This document shows positions 45,360 to 55,092 of a DNA stretch of 64,000 nt, in pieces. Under the pieces are notes generated by a model. It saw only the letters and a list, made by a program, of their open reading frames with translations, made no database searches and was not told where the DNA came from. The translations under genes and the position numbers were made by a program. Numbering within the stretch: position 1 is the stretch's first letter; each line of letters starts with the position of its first letter. The stretch spans positions 124,001-188,000 of the forward strand of contig NZ_RJUA01000004.1 of the NCBI RefSeq assembly GCF_024343575.1, given 5' to 3'. This DNA is from Lacihabitans sp. LS3-19 (lineage in GTDB: Bacteria > Bacteroidota > Bacteroidia > Cytophagales > Spirosomataceae).

Positions 45360-46700
45360 TTATTCCTCAAAATAATATCCGAAAATTATTCCCATTTCGT
45401 CTTCCGATGTAAACCCAAATCTGATTGTTTGGTCAGTGTAATTATTGTAAGTAATTCTTGAAGTAAGGCCTTCTCCAGCTTTAAGAGAAATAGGAATAGC
45501 ATAATCTATTTTCTCAGGATGCTCCCAGTTGGTAGATGTATAAATGATTTCTCCATCTCTATTACCACCTTTTATTAATATTTCGAATTTTTCTCCCAGT
45601 TTGTGCGTATGCGAGAAAAGAGTAACAATTTTAACATTTTTGTCAAATTTAAAATCTCTTGTAGCTACAGTTTTTTGCTTAGGAGGCAAAGTAAAGCCGG
45701 TGTTACCCATATCGATTATTTTTAGTGGATTTTTTACCTTTTCTTTGGGTATGGTATAAAGATTTACATTTACCTCTCCATTATAAGATTTGGCTCCTTT
45801 GTTGAAATAGTGCGAATTCATGTCAAATTCCATGTTTGCAGGAAGCTCAACGGCTGTACCCTCAGGGAAATTAAAAGTAAAATTGCTTTCACTTCCTCCA
45901 AAATAAAAAACGTGATTTCCCATTTGTTGGAAAGTCGTAAGATTTAAGGATAAATCTTTATTTCTTAAATCTCGAAGTTCCTCATTTTTGGGTAAGTTAA
46001 TATTATTTCTAAATCCATATAATATAAAATGATGACTCCCCGGATGCATTTTTATTTGGAATTTGTTCACAAATACGGTTTGATTGTTATTTAAAGGTTT
46101 TCTGATAAATATCTCTCTTTCAAAAAACGGATAAATTTCAAAGGGTTCAAGTTTCATCTGGAAACCTTGGCCAGGTTCGGGTGGCGTGAGCGGTTCAAAT
46201 TTAGCTATCACAGGTGTTTTATCTAAAAGCAAGCTAGCGTCCGCTACTGAGCCAGTTTGTGGGGCACCAGCCTCTATCCATCTTCTGATGTATTCTATTT
46301 GACCCATATACAACATGTCTTTACCTAAGGGCATTATGCTTCCAAAGTTTTTTGAACTTTTATGAGTAGTTTCAAACAAGAGTTTTTGGTATAAAAGACT
46401 ATTTTGAGCATCAAAAGGGCTGACTCTTTTAAGGTTTTCTTGGGAAGCGGTAATGTTTTTAGGTGAAATGTTTATTAAATTTTGATAGGCTTTCTCTTTG
46501 CTCAGAATTAAGCCGTGTTGGAGGAATGTCCCATCAGTTTCACTTAAATGGCAACCTGAAATGGCACAAGAAGTATTTAATATTTCTGTTTGAATATTGT
46601 CAAAAGTATTGGCAGTTTCAAGGTCAATGTTGTTTTTGTCACAACTAATAAATTGGATAAAAAATACCAGTGTAAATATTGAAATTATACCTTTTTTCAT
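45360..46700 (-). CDS. Lipoprotein with CX4CH heme-like motif and PHM-like copper domain
   Basis: A 446-residue lipoprotein (lipobox FISC, Cys20). The N-terminal part (about 35-165) looks like a planctomycete-type cytochrome c domain, but its heme motif is spaced CX4CH (CAISGCH, Cys45). The rest (about 190-446) has the ligand pattern of copper type II ascorbate-dependent monooxygenases (PHM): HPGSHHF near 215, SHYFN near 297, FSHTHKLG near 361 and a late Met in DEMGIIFG near 438. It probably works in the envelope as a redox protein. The frame runs upstream to 46745, but only the ATG at 46700 gives a proper signal peptide. Confidence 0.8.
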   Translation of the reverse strand: MKKGIISIFTLVFFIQFISCDKNNIDLETANTFDNIQTEILNTSCAISGCHLSETDGTFLQHGLILSKEKAYQNLINISPKNITASQENLKRVSPFDAQNSLLYQKLLFETTHKSSKNFGSIMPLGKDMLYMGQIEYIRRWIEAGAPQTGSVADASLLLDKTPVIAKFEPLTPPEPGQGFQMKLEPFEIYPFFEREIFIRKPLNNNQTVFVNKFQIKMHPGSHHFILYGFRNNINLPKNEELRDLRNKDLSLNLTTFQQMGNHVFYFGGSESNFTFNFPEGTAVELPANMEFDMNSHYFNKGAKSYNGEVNVNLYTIPKEKVKNPLKIIDMGNTGFTLPPKQKTVATRDFKFDKNVKIVTLFSHTHKLGEKFEILIKGGNRDGEIIYTSTNWEHPEKIDYAIPISLKAGEGLTSRITYNNYTDQTIRFGFTSEDEMGIIFGYYFEE

Positions 46701-46786
46701 TTTCGTCTTTAATTGCAATGTTTGATTTCTGTACAAATTATACAAATTGCTTTACAATCTATTAGCTTTTAAACGCAGATTATACA

Positions 46787-46805
46787 ATTTACATTTCATG
46801 TAAAT
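46787..46805. promoter_or_regulatory. Inverted repeat upstream of the LytTR regulator
   Basis: ATTTACA (46787-46793) and TGTAAAT (46799-46805) form a perfect 7-bp inverted repeat with a 5-base centre, 38 bases before the regulator ATG, in the divergent gap. It could be an operator for either gene. This is inferred. Confidence 0.35.
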
Positions 46806-46842
46806 AAGTTTTTAGTATATTTAGCATAATATATTAACCGTT

Positions 46843-47580
46843 ATGTTGAATGTAATAATATTAGACGATGAATCTAAAGCGATTCAAAGTCTTGAATGGG
46901 AACTTAAGAGTTTTTGCCCTAAAGTAAATGTTTTAGCCACCTTTACCAACCCATTCGAGGCCAAAGATTATATTCTAAACAATCCCATTGATGCAATATT
47001 TTTAGATATTGATATGCCACAAATGGACGGTTTCCACTTTTTAGAGTTTTTCCCATCTCGCGAGTTTTGTGTAGTTATCACTACTGCCTATGATCAATAT
47101 GGAATTCAAGCCCTAAAACAGCAAGCAATAGACTATCTTTTAAAACCAATTGATTCAGATGATTTGATAAAATCAGTAGAAAAAATCAGGGAAAAGAGAA
47201 GTGCCTCCAATATTAAAGACATGTTGGAAGATATGTTATTAAACATCAACAACTCGCAAACGCTTGGGCCTAAAAAAGTTAACATTAGTTGTGACGGCAA
47301 GATATATTTTCTAGAACCTGACGAAATTCTTTATTGTGAAAGTGATGGGAATTATTGTAATGTTTTCCTTGAAAATGGCCAAAAGCTTTTCCTAACACAA
47401 ATTTTAAAACAAATAGAGGAAAAGTTACCCAAGAATTTATTCTACAGAGTGCATAATTCTTATGTGGTTAACCTAAACAAAGTAAGAGAATATCAAAAAA
47501 ATGAAGGTTTTTTGGTGCTAACCAATGGAAAGAAAGTGCCAGTTTCTAGAACTAAAAAAAGCCTATTTCTCGAAAAATAA
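46843..47580 (+). CDS. LytTR-family response regulator
   Basis: A 245-residue regulator. The receiver domain (about 1-120) has the acidic pair in LDDES, the phosphoacceptor Asp in FLDIDMPQMDG near 57, Thr in TTAYD and Lys in LLKPID near 105. The LytTR DNA-binding domain (about 140-245) has PDEILYCESDGNYCNVFLE and FYRVHNSYVVNLNKV. The sensor kinase gene starts on the base after its stop codon, so they form one operon and a cognate pair. Confidence 0.95.
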   Translation: MLNVIILDDESKAIQSLEWELKSFCPKVNVLATFTNPFEAKDYILNNPIDAIFLDIDMPQMDGFHFLEFFPSREFCVVITTAYDQYGIQALKQQAIDYLLKPIDSDDLIKSVEKIREKRSASNIKDMLEDMLLNINNSQTLGPKKVNISCDGKIYFLEPDEILYCESDGNYCNVFLENGQKLFLTQILKQIEEKLPKNLFYRVHNSYVVNLNKVREYQKNEGFLVLTNGKKVPVSRTKKSLFLEK

Positions 47581-49491
47581 ATGAATAAAATCTTTAAATT
47601 CCTTTTTGTGTTTCTATTCTTTTTCAATTTATCATTCGGAAAAGATATAGACATCTTATCAGAGGCAGAAAAATTAAGGAATAAATCCAATTTGGATTTA
47701 ATGAAAATAGATTCTGTTTTTTATTCCTATAAAAGAGATTCTGTCCAAATGAAACTATTGGCAACAGTTTCAGAATTTCCTATTGTTAAGATTTTTGCTA
47801 TCAATTCTTTAGGTATTATTGCTAGGAATAGCTCCCAATATAAAAAGTCGATTGAATTACATACAGAAGCACTGAAGTTATCAGAGAGTATTGCCGATAA
47901 AGAATCTATAATCTCAAGCTTAAATCTTATCGGTGTTACCTACAGAAGATTGGATAATGTCAGATTAGCATTAGATTTTCATAAGCAGGCCTTAACATTA
48001 GCAGAGAAAATGCCTGAAAAAACAGAAGGTATTTTAAGGAGTACAGCGGTTTCTTTAAATAGTATTGGGAATATCTATTTGACTTTGAAACAATACCAAT
48101 TGGCTCAACAACAATTCGAGAAATCGTTGCGAATTGAAAAGGAACTGGATAATAAATTAGGCCTAGCAATAAATTATCAAAATTTGGGAATAATAAATGA
48201 AGCTCAAAATGAATTGGATGCAGCTTTGGGAAATTATTCCACTTCATTAGAGTATAATAAAGCAATCAATTCAAAATTGGGAAGGATTATTTGCAATAAT
48301 TCTATCGCCCAAATTTTGATTAAAATGAATAAGCCTAAAGAAGGCCTAAAGTTGATTTTGCCAAGTATAAGAGAAGCTGAAGAGCTGGGTGATAAGTTTT
48401 ATATAACAATGGCTCTGATCAATTCTGGATGGGCTTATAGTATCTTAAAGGAATATGATAATGCGGAAAAGAATTTGGAAAAAGGCTTGAAAATGGCGAT
48501 TGCAAACCAATTTAATTCCTCAACTTCAGAGGCATACTCCCATTTGGCTTTTTTATATGAATCTAAAGGTGATTATCCTAAAGCGTTGAAAAACCTTAAA
48601 AACAAGCAAGAGTTTAGCGAGAAAATATTAAATGAAGAAAATCTTCACTATACGGCTGAATTGATTGTAAAGTATGATAATGAGAAAAAAGAAAATCAAA
48701 TCGCTTTGTTAGAAAAAGAAAATGAACTTGTAAAATACCGTTTAGGCGAAAATCAAAAGTTTATGATTTTTGCAGCTATTTTGATTGGTTTGATTGCAGG
48801 AATTTTGATTATCTGGTACAGGCAATACCAATTAAGAAATGAAAAGCAGGTTTTGATGCTTGAACAACAAATGATGCGATCGCAAATGAATCCTCATTTT
48901 CTTTTTAATTCCTTAAACTCTATAAAATTGTATATTATAAATAATGAAAAGGAAAATGCTGTTTATTATTTAAATAAATTTTCAAAACTTATAAGAACGA
49001 TACTTTCTAATTCTAGAGAAAAAGAGATAAGCTTAAAAGAAGAACTTAACACAATGGAACTTTATGTAAATATTGAAAGTATTCGTTTTTCGGAAAAGAT
49101 AAATTTTGAAATTAATGTTGCAGAAGGGATTGATGTAGAGGTTATTAAAATACCTTCATTAATTTTACAGCCATTCATTGAGAACTCAATATGGCATGGA
49201 TTATCAAATATTGAAGGCGACAAAAAGCTTAGCATTAATGTAACAAGCCAGAAAAATGGGTTTATAAAATTCGAAATTATTGACAATGGTATAGGTAGAG
49301 AGAAAGCTCAAGAAATAAAAGAGAAAAAAGTGTCAAAGCAAAATTCTGTTGGGCTCAAACTTACAAAAGAAAGGTTAGAGAATTTTGCTAAAAATACAAA
49401 TAGCAATATTTTTATGGATTTTGAAGATCTTTATGATGAAAATCAAAAATCGATAGGTACAAAAGCAATAATCATTTTGCCTATAAAATAA
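47581..49491 (+). CDS. TPR-containing LytS-type sensor histidine kinase
   Basis: A 636-residue membrane kinase. It has a signal peptide (ends NLSFG), a periplasmic array of TPR-type repeats at about 60-345, a coiled segment, one membrane helix near 398-416 (IFAAILIGLIAGILIIW) and a His_kinase domain. The phospho-His is in MNPHFLFNSLNSI near 439. The ATPase part has the N-box in PFIENSIWHGL near 531 and DNGIGR near 567. The signal sensed is unknown. The TPR array suggests a protein or peptide cue. It partners the LytTR regulator upstream. Confidence 0.94.
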   Translation: MNKIFKFLFVFLFFFNLSFGKDIDILSEAEKLRNKSNLDLMKIDSVFYSYKRDSVQMKLLATVSEFPIVKIFAINSLGIIARNSSQYKKSIELHTEALKLSESIADKESIISSLNLIGVTYRRLDNVRLALDFHKQALTLAEKMPEKTEGILRSTAVSLNSIGNIYLTLKQYQLAQQQFEKSLRIEKELDNKLGLAINYQNLGIINEAQNELDAALGNYSTSLEYNKAINSKLGRIICNNSIAQILIKMNKPKEGLKLILPSIREAEELGDKFYITMALINSGWAYSILKEYDNAEKNLEKGLKMAIANQFNSSTSEAYSHLAFLYESKGDYPKALKNLKNKQEFSEKILNEENLHYTAELIVKYDNEKKENQIALLEKENELVKYRLGENQKFMIFAAILIGLIAGILIIWYRQYQLRNEKQVLMLEQQMMRSQMNPHFLFNSLNSIKLYIINNEKENAVYYLNKFSKLIRTILSNSREKEISLKEELNTMELYVNIESIRFSEKINFEINVAEGIDVEVIKIPSLILQPFIENSIWHGLSNIEGDKKLSINVTSQKNGFIKFEIIDNGIGREKAQEIKEKKVSKQNSVGLKLTKERLENFAKNTNSNIFMDFEDLYDENQKSIGTKAIIILPIK

Positions 49492-49520
49492 AAAGAGGAG
49501 ACCATTGGCCACCTCTTTTC
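49491..49520. terminator. Terminator after the histidine kinase gene
   Basis: An 8-bp stem AAAAGAGG/CCTCTTTT (49491-49498 with 49512-49519) begins at the stop codon. The A and T arms allow function in both directions, so it may also serve the convergent DUF2911 gene. Confidence 0.7.
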
Positions 49521-49543
49521 TAAAAATGAATAATAATTAATTA

Positions 49544-50368
49544 TTATTTCAAAGATTTTATTAGCTTTTCATTCAAAGCTACATAATCAGGATTGTTTCC
49601 TTTTTGAGCTAATTCCATTGATTTTTTTGCGGTAGCTATTGCACCAGCTTTATCGCCAGCTTTGGCTTGGATTTTTGCTTTCAAGTGAGCAACCCAGTAA
49701 GCTTCTGGTTGAGCTTCAACCGCTTTGTTTGCCCATTCTAAAGCTTTTCCAAGATCTTTGCCGTTGTCAAAATAATATCCAGCAGCAGCAAAATATGGCT
49801 TGCTATCTACATTCATAGCTTTGTCTATGTCAGCCATTATTTTGGTGTCAATATCTGCTTCGATATCGAACTCAACTTCAGTGTTTTCCCAAATCATGTT
49901 GATGGTTGCCATGTTGCTACTTTGAGAACTAAACATAATTACGAAATTTTCAACTGCAAAAGGTAATTTGTTTGATTTTGCCATAAATCTTGTTACTTCG
50001 TCTTCAGCTTTGTAATTGAAAACGCTAGCTTCAGGCTTGCAAAGAATCACTTCCCATTCAGATTTGCCAGGAATCGTAAGGATAGAATATTTACCAGCTT
50101 TTACGGCTTTTCCACCCACTTTTACGTCTTCACCAAAAGTAATGGTTGTTTGACCGTTAGCACCAGTTCTCCACATTTTACCATATGGTACTAAATCTCC
50201 AAAAATAGTTCTGCCTTTGGCACCTGGTCTAGAATAGGTGATTTCTACAGATGAAAGGGCAAATTCTTGTTTGATTGTTTGGGTTGGGCTAGGAGCAGGA
50301 GTTTTGATTCCTTGAGCAAAAGCTCCGAATGAAAGTACAGAAAGAGCAAGTACAATTATTTTTTTCAT
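49544..50368 (-). CDS. Exported DUF2911 protein with TPR-like C-terminus
   Basis: A 274-residue protein with a signal peptide (ends LSFGAFAQ). The DUF2911 domain (about 28-170) has VEITYSRPGAKGRTIFG, LVPYGKMWRTGANGQTTITF and GKYSILTIPGKSEWEVIL. A C-terminal segment (about 185-274) is Ala/Lys-rich and TPR-like (AAGYYFDNGKDLGKALEWANKAVEAQPEAY). The family is abundant in Bacteroidota and its function is unknown. It stands alone with its own leader. Confidence 0.9.
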   Translation of the reverse strand: MKKIIVLALSVLSFGAFAQGIKTPAPSPTQTIKQEFALSSVEITYSRPGAKGRTIFGDLVPYGKMWRTGANGQTTITFGEDVKVGGKAVKAGKYSILTIPGKSEWEVILCKPEASVFNYKAEDEVTRFMAKSNKLPFAVENFVIMFSSQSSNMATINMIWENTEVEFDIEADIDTKIMADIDKAMNVDSKPYFAAAGYYFDNGKDLGKALEWANKAVEAQPEAYWVAHLKAKIQAKAGDKAGAIATAKKSMELAQKGNNPDYVALNEKLIKSLK

Positions 50369-50451
50369 AAAAATATAAAAGGTTTGTTTATTAATCTTGA
50401 ACGCAAATTAGTACAAATTAGTTTTTTGATGTCATAATTTATCAAAAATAC

Positions 50452-51240
50452 CTATAAACTCATGGACAAACCTCCATCTACTGGTAAATTTATTCCATTT
50501 ATTGAAGATGCCGCAGGCGAACATAAAAATGCAACCGCAGCCGCGACTTCTTCTGCAGAAGCAAATTTGCCTACTGGTACATTGGCAATGATTTGTTTTT
50601 CAACTTCTGATTTTTCTATTCCCAGGCTATCAGCCCGCATTTGATTTACATTTTCTAGTCTTTGGGTCTGTGTATACCCTGGCAAAACATTGTTTACTGT
50701 AATACCGCTACCCGCTATTTCTTTCGAAAGGGTTTTGGCCCAACTTGCTACAGCCCAACGAATGGTATTTGATACACCAAGACCGACAATCGGCTGTTTT
50801 ACTGATACAGAAATTATATTAACAATTCTTCCAAAGCCTGCTTGTTTCATGCCTGGAACTACGGCTTGGGTTAAAATCTGATTGTTTATTAAATGTTGGT
50901 TAAATACTTCTTGGAATTTTTCTGGACTTTCGTCAATAATTGCTCCACCAGCAGGACCACCGGTATTATTAATCAAAATGTCAATTTTATTTCCTGAAGC
51001 AATAAAACTTGAGATGACAGTTTTAACATTATCATTAGAAGTAAAATCTGCAACCAGATATTGGTGACTTTGATTTTTTGCTTTTGGCAATTCTTCAGTT
51101 CTATTTTTTAATGACTCCTCATTTCTAGCCATTAGCACAATATTAGCACCCAATTCGGCCAATTCTATTGCTGTTGCCCAGCCAATGCCTTGGGTACTTC
51201 CACAAACCAAGGCAGTTTTGTTTTCAAGATTTAGATTCAT
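50452..51240 (-). CDS. SDR-family oxidoreductase with a non-canonical active site
   Basis: A 262-residue Rossmann-fold dehydrogenase. The NADP loop is GSTQGIGWA near 15, NNTGGPAGG lies near 91 and the Ser is in NIISVSV near 142. At the position of the usual YxxxK the sequence is SNTIR (Tyr to Ser, Lys to Arg), near 155-159. This variant is found in a subset of SDRs whose reaction is unclear. The C-terminal part (FLCSPAASSINGINLPVDGG) is typical. Its start overlaps the DUF202 gene by 17 bases, so both belong to one transcript. The substrate is unknown. Confidence 0.88.
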   Translation of the reverse strand: MNLNLENKTALVCGSTQGIGWATAIELAELGANIVLMARNEESLKNRTEELPKAKNQSHQYLVADFTSNDNVKTVISSFIASGNKIDILINNTGGPAGGAIIDESPEKFQEVFNQHLINNQILTQAVVPGMKQAGFGRIVNIISVSVKQPIVGLGVSNTIRWAVASWAKTLSKEIAGSGITVNNVLPGYTQTQRLENVNQMRADSLGIEKSEVEKQIIANVPVGKFASAEEVAAAVAFLCSPAASSINGINLPVDGGLSMSL

Positions 51241-51517
51241 ATTCGTCTTTATAATTCCCTACGTGGCCGTAACTTTTCTTTATTTTATTTTTGTGAACAA
51301 TATAATTTGCAATTCCATAAATTAAAATGAACAATGAAATGGAGAACATAATAATTTCAACAATTCTATGCTGCTCTATTTTTAATAAATTTTCCAAACT
51401 CAATCCCGCCAAAGAAAAATATAAGGAGGTTCTTAAAAAAGCTAATAGGGTGGTTTGGTTAGCCAAAGTAGTTCTTTGTAAGGCCAAATTCTCCCTTAAT
51501 ATTAAATCTCTGTTCAC
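51224..51517 (-). CDS. DUF202 small membrane protein
   Basis: A 97-residue protein with the DUF202 pattern: a short N-terminal charged part with LANQTTLLAFLRTSL, then two membrane helices (about 31-46 and 52-72) and a charged tail. The function is unknown. The C-terminal codons overlap the start of the SDR gene by 17 bases. Confidence 0.85.
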   Translation of the reverse strand: MNRDLILRENLALQRTTLANQTTLLAFLRTSLYFSLAGLSLENLLKIEQHRIVEIIMFSISLFILIYGIANYIVHKNKIKKSYGHVGNYKDEYESKS

Positions 51518-51540
51518 TATCTTTAATTTTAAAACATAAA

Positions 51541-51570
51541 AAAAACCTGCTTCAAAAGAAGCAGGTTTTT
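51541..51570 (-). terminator. Terminator of the large TonB receptor gene
   Basis: A perfect 13-bp stem AAAAACCTGCTTC with its complement closes an AAAA loop (51554-51557). It lies 20 bases beyond the receptor stop and before the DUF202 gene start on the same strand. The U-run on the minus strand is supplied by the A arm. Confidence 0.92.
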
Positions 51571-51589
51571 TGCGAAATATCTAAAGATA

Positions 51590-54500
51590 TTAATTAAATG
51601 AATATCTAACTGATAATTGTGCCCCCCAAACAGAGCCTGTAGAAATACTAGGCACATAGCTATCTTGTAACAATACAGTTTGACCACCTACTTGTTGAGT
51701 CGCCATTCTGAATTGTGGTACACCAGAAGCATTTACACCAGCAGCAGCCAAAGGTCTATCTGCTGATAATCTATTTAATACACCCCATTTGCTATTAAGT
51801 AAATTACCAACATTTAAAATGTCAAATCTAACTTGAAGAGCATTTGACGTGCTTCCAGCATTAATTTTGATGTCTTGAATTACACTAAAATCAGTTGAAT
51901 TATACCAAGGAAATTGAATGCTGTTTCTTTTAACATATGTTCCTCTTAAAGCATCTAGTTGACTGTTTTGAGAAATAAATTTCTCAAATGCAGTAGCTTG
52001 TTCTTCAGGAGAGAAAGTTTTTCCGCCTGATGTTAATGGTAAGAACGTCATGTCGCTTCCTTTATTAGGAATAAAAAGTAGGTCATTATTAGAAAGACCA
52101 TCTTGGTTCATATCTCCAGCATACACTAATGAATAGTTACCTTGATTTCTTCCCTCATAAAACAAACTAAATGTAGTTGAACCACCTAATTTTTTGCCGT
52201 AATTCAATTTATAGTTCAATGCCAAGATTGCTCTATGTCTTTGATTAAAATTAGAATTAGTTAATTCAGTGGTATTTGGAGTACCGTATATTGGATTGGT
52301 TGACCATGAACCAAAGGCAATTGAACCTGCATTTGTGATGTCTTTTGTAGATCCATAAGTATAGGCAGCCATAGCATACAAGCCATTTGCAAAAGGCTTT
52401 TCTAATTTTATAGTCGATTGTAAACCACCACCTATGTTAGAAGATTTAAGTACTATATTGTTTGTGATATTACTATTTATTCTGTTGGCAGTTCCACCAG
52501 CAAATCTTGGTCTTGTGTCTGGGCCAGCAAAATTACTTACTGGATCTTTTAGATTCGAATTTATATATTGAACAGCATTGATGTTCTTGCTGTAAATAAA
52601 TTCTCCAGTTGCGATAATGCCACCTGGAAGTTTGTAATCAACAGCGATATTTGTTTTCCAAACTTGAGGAAATTTGTAATTCTCATCCGCAACCGCAATG
52701 TCAAAAGTAGAAGCCGCATAAGGATCAGCTGTAGCTGGCTTATATTTCGATGGGTCTAATGTAAAAGCAATCTTATTTGTGTTAGTCTCTTGGGTAAATC
52801 CAGATAGAATACCATTATTTCCAATTTGGTTTGATAACCATACAAAAGGAGGGCGACCAGTAAATATACCTGATCCACCTCTGACTTGGATAGTTTTATC
52901 ACTTTTTACATCCCAGTTAAAACCTAATCTTGGAGACCATAAAGGATTTCCAGTCGGTAAAACTCCTGTATTATATTTAACGGTTGCACCAGTTTCATCT
53001 TTAAATGATAATCCACTAACCACTGTGTTTTCAAGTGAAGTTTGTTCTATTAATGGGATATCAACTCTTAAGCCTATTGTAAATTTCAAATTAGGTTTTG
53101 CTTGATATTCATCTTGAATATAAATGCCTGGAGTTGTTGCTTTCATTACCTGCAATGGAGGTGCTGCACCACCAGCAAAATCAAACCTATATTGGAACCT
53201 GTTGATAGTAACATCTGTAGCAGGGTTGTTTGGATTTGCTAAATAATCATTTGTTGATTTGAAGAAATCATCCAATGAATTATAAACATAAACACCATTA
53301 GATGCAGCATAGAATGAGTTGTTTGAAATAAATCTCTCTAAAGCAATACCTCCTGTAATAACGTGTTTTCCAGCATAATAAGTTAAGTTATCGAAGAACT
53401 GGAAAGTGCTATAATTCAATAGGTTATTTGGTGTAAAAGGGTCAAATCCTGCAGAAATATAAGTACTATTGTTTTGTAAAATATCAATAGTAGGGAAAAC
53501 TCTGTCAGATAAATATGCTCTATCTTCGTTGTTTTTAGTATAACCTACGATTAAATTATTTGACAATTTATTTGAAATCGTAGTGTTTAATTCAGCTAAT
53601 GTCGAGAAATAATCCTCATTTAACACATAACCTGAGTTAAAATAAGACATAGAAGTTGAATTATTACCTCTATTACCTGCACCAGCAGAAGTTGAATTAG
53701 AAATTGGATTTTGAGATCCTCCATCTAATTTCGAAACACGAATGTTGAATTTATTCTTTTGGTTAATGTTCCAGTCTACACGAGCAAGGAATTTGTTACC
53801 AGTAGTACTGAAATTATAGTTTTCATAAGGACCAGTTTCAAAACCTAATTTAGACATTTGAGCTGAAACAGCATCAAGGTCAGTAGCCAAAGTTCTTGTA
53901 ACATTCGAACCTGTTTGTCCTCTATTTGCCTGCCATGTAGTTCCAGGAGTAGTTAAGCTTTCCAATTCAGCATTTACAAAGAAAAATACTTTGTCTTTAA
54001 TGATTGGTCCTCCTAAACGGAAACCATAAACATTTTTCTTGAAAGTTGAATTTGTCAAAGTCTCGTCATTTACTTTAGTTCCTAAAAACGCTTTTCCGTT
54101 GTCTCTGAACATTGTAAATACTGAGCCTTGTACTTGGTTATTACCTGAACGAGTTACCGCATTGATACCAGCTCCTGTAAAACCGGTCTGACGAACATCA
54201 AAAGGTGCAATGTTAACTTGAACCTCTTCGATAGCGTCTAATGAGATAGGTGATATTCCTACTCTCGCACCTGGTTGGTCACCCAATCCAAATCCGTTGT
54301 TAAAAACAGCACCGTCAATTGTGATGTTGTTTAATCTAGTGTCTTGCCCACCAAAAGACTTACCTGAAGCCTGAGGGGTCAATCTAGTGAAGTCGTTGAT
54401 AGTTCTACCAATAGTTGGCATGGAGTTAATCTGCTCTTTGCCAATAGTGGTAGCAGCACCAGTTCTTCCCGAGCTAAAAACATCTGATTTGTCTGATCTA

Positions 54501-54874
54501 ACAACCAACTCATCCAATGTAGTGTTGTTGTCAGAAAGAGAAAAGCTTACGTTGGCAGCAGTACCAAGGTTAGCAATTACGCCTTCTTTTACTTGATCTT
54601 TAAATCCTACAAAAGAAACTGAAACTCTATACGGTCCACCAACTCTAACAGAAGGGATAGCATAACGACCGTTTACGTCAGACATAGCAGCGTATTTTGT
54701 ACCTGATGGCACGTGTAACGCGATAATAGTAGCACCTGGAAGTCCTTCGTTTTTGTTGTCAGTGATTAAACCAGAGATAGCCGAAGACGTAACCTGGGCA
54801 AAACTTGAAAACGAAAGAACTAAACCTAAGACAGCAACAATGGCTTTCTTAAAATAAGTAGTTTTTTGATTCAT
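51590..54874 (-). CDS. Large Oar-like TonB-dependent receptor with carboxypeptidase-regulatory-like domain
   Basis: A 1094-residue outer-membrane protein. It has a signal peptide (ends SFSSFAQ), a CarboxypepD_reg-like domain at about 30-115 (ISGLITDNKNEGLPGATII), and a plug at about 120-245 with GRTINDFTRLTPQASGKSFGG, NNITIDGAVFNNGFG and TGAGINAVTRSGNN. A long barrel with Asn-rich loops follows, ending QLSVRYSFN. The overall pattern is that of Oar proteins, which handle large substrates or secreted proteins in this phylum. No SusD-like partner is present. The substrate is unknown. Confidence 0.93.
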   Translation of the reverse strand: MNQKTTYFKKAIVAVLGLVLSFSSFAQVTSSAISGLITDNKNEGLPGATIIALHVPSGTKYAAMSDVNGRYAIPSVRVGGPYRVSVSFVGFKDQVKEGVIANLGTAANVSFSLSDNNTTLDELVVRSDKSDVFSSGRTGAATTIGKEQINSMPTIGRTINDFTRLTPQASGKSFGGQDTRLNNITIDGAVFNNGFGLGDQPGARVGISPISLDAIEEVQVNIAPFDVRQTGFTGAGINAVTRSGNNQVQGSVFTMFRDNGKAFLGTKVNDETLTNSTFKKNVYGFRLGGPIIKDKVFFFVNAELESLTTPGTTWQANRGQTGSNVTRTLATDLDAVSAQMSKLGFETGPYENYNFSTTGNKFLARVDWNINQKNKFNIRVSKLDGGSQNPISNSTSAGAGNRGNNSTSMSYFNSGYVLNEDYFSTLAELNTTISNKLSNNLIVGYTKNNEDRAYLSDRVFPTIDILQNNSTYISAGFDPFTPNNLLNYSTFQFFDNLTYYAGKHVITGGIALERFISNNSFYAASNGVYVYNSLDDFFKSTNDYLANPNNPATDVTINRFQYRFDFAGGAAPPLQVMKATTPGIYIQDEYQAKPNLKFTIGLRVDIPLIEQTSLENTVVSGLSFKDETGATVKYNTGVLPTGNPLWSPRLGFNWDVKSDKTIQVRGGSGIFTGRPPFVWLSNQIGNNGILSGFTQETNTNKIAFTLDPSKYKPATADPYAASTFDIAVADENYKFPQVWKTNIAVDYKLPGGIIATGEFIYSKNINAVQYINSNLKDPVSNFAGPDTRPRFAGGTANRINSNITNNIVLKSSNIGGGLQSTIKLEKPFANGLYAMAAYTYGSTKDITNAGSIAFGSWSTNPIYGTPNTTELTNSNFNQRHRAILALNYKLNYGKKLGGSTTFSLFYEGRNQGNYSLVYAGDMNQDGLSNNDLLFIPNKGSDMTFLPLTSGGKTFSPEEQATAFEKFISQNSQLDALRGTYVKRNSIQFPWYNSTDFSVIQDIKINAGSTSNALQVRFDILNVGNLLNSKWGVLNRLSADRPLAAAGVNASGVPQFRMATQQVGGQTVLLQDSYVPSISTGSVWGAQLSVRYSFN

Positions 54875-54941
54875 AAGAAAAAATTTGAGGTTAATTTGTT
54901 AATAAGTTCTTGTAATAAAAGTACATATAAATTAATCGACA

Positions 54942-54949
54942 CAAAGGTA
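54942..54949 (-). promoter_or_regulatory. Candidate -7 box for the Oar-like receptor
   Basis: On the minus strand it reads TACCTTTG, a full match to TAnnTTTG, with a TTTG 15 bases upstream (short of the usual spacing). It implies a leader of about 60 bases, which is plausible for a highly expressed outer-membrane protein. Confidence 0.55.
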
Positions 54950-55092
54950 ACAGTTTTTTTAATTCAAAAAAAAAGTGCCTTATTCTAATGTGTTTAAACT
55001 TAGAATATTACAGTTTAATATTAGATAGTGTAAATTATTAAATTGTTAAATTGGAATAGTGCTATGTCGTCTTAAAATTGTGAAATATAATA

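Noticed and set aside
45218-45412. 64-aa frame between the zinc-ribbon gene and the copper lipoprotein
   Set aside because: It lies just after a terminator, is low in complexity and overlaps the end of the opposite-strand gene. No signal or domain is seen.
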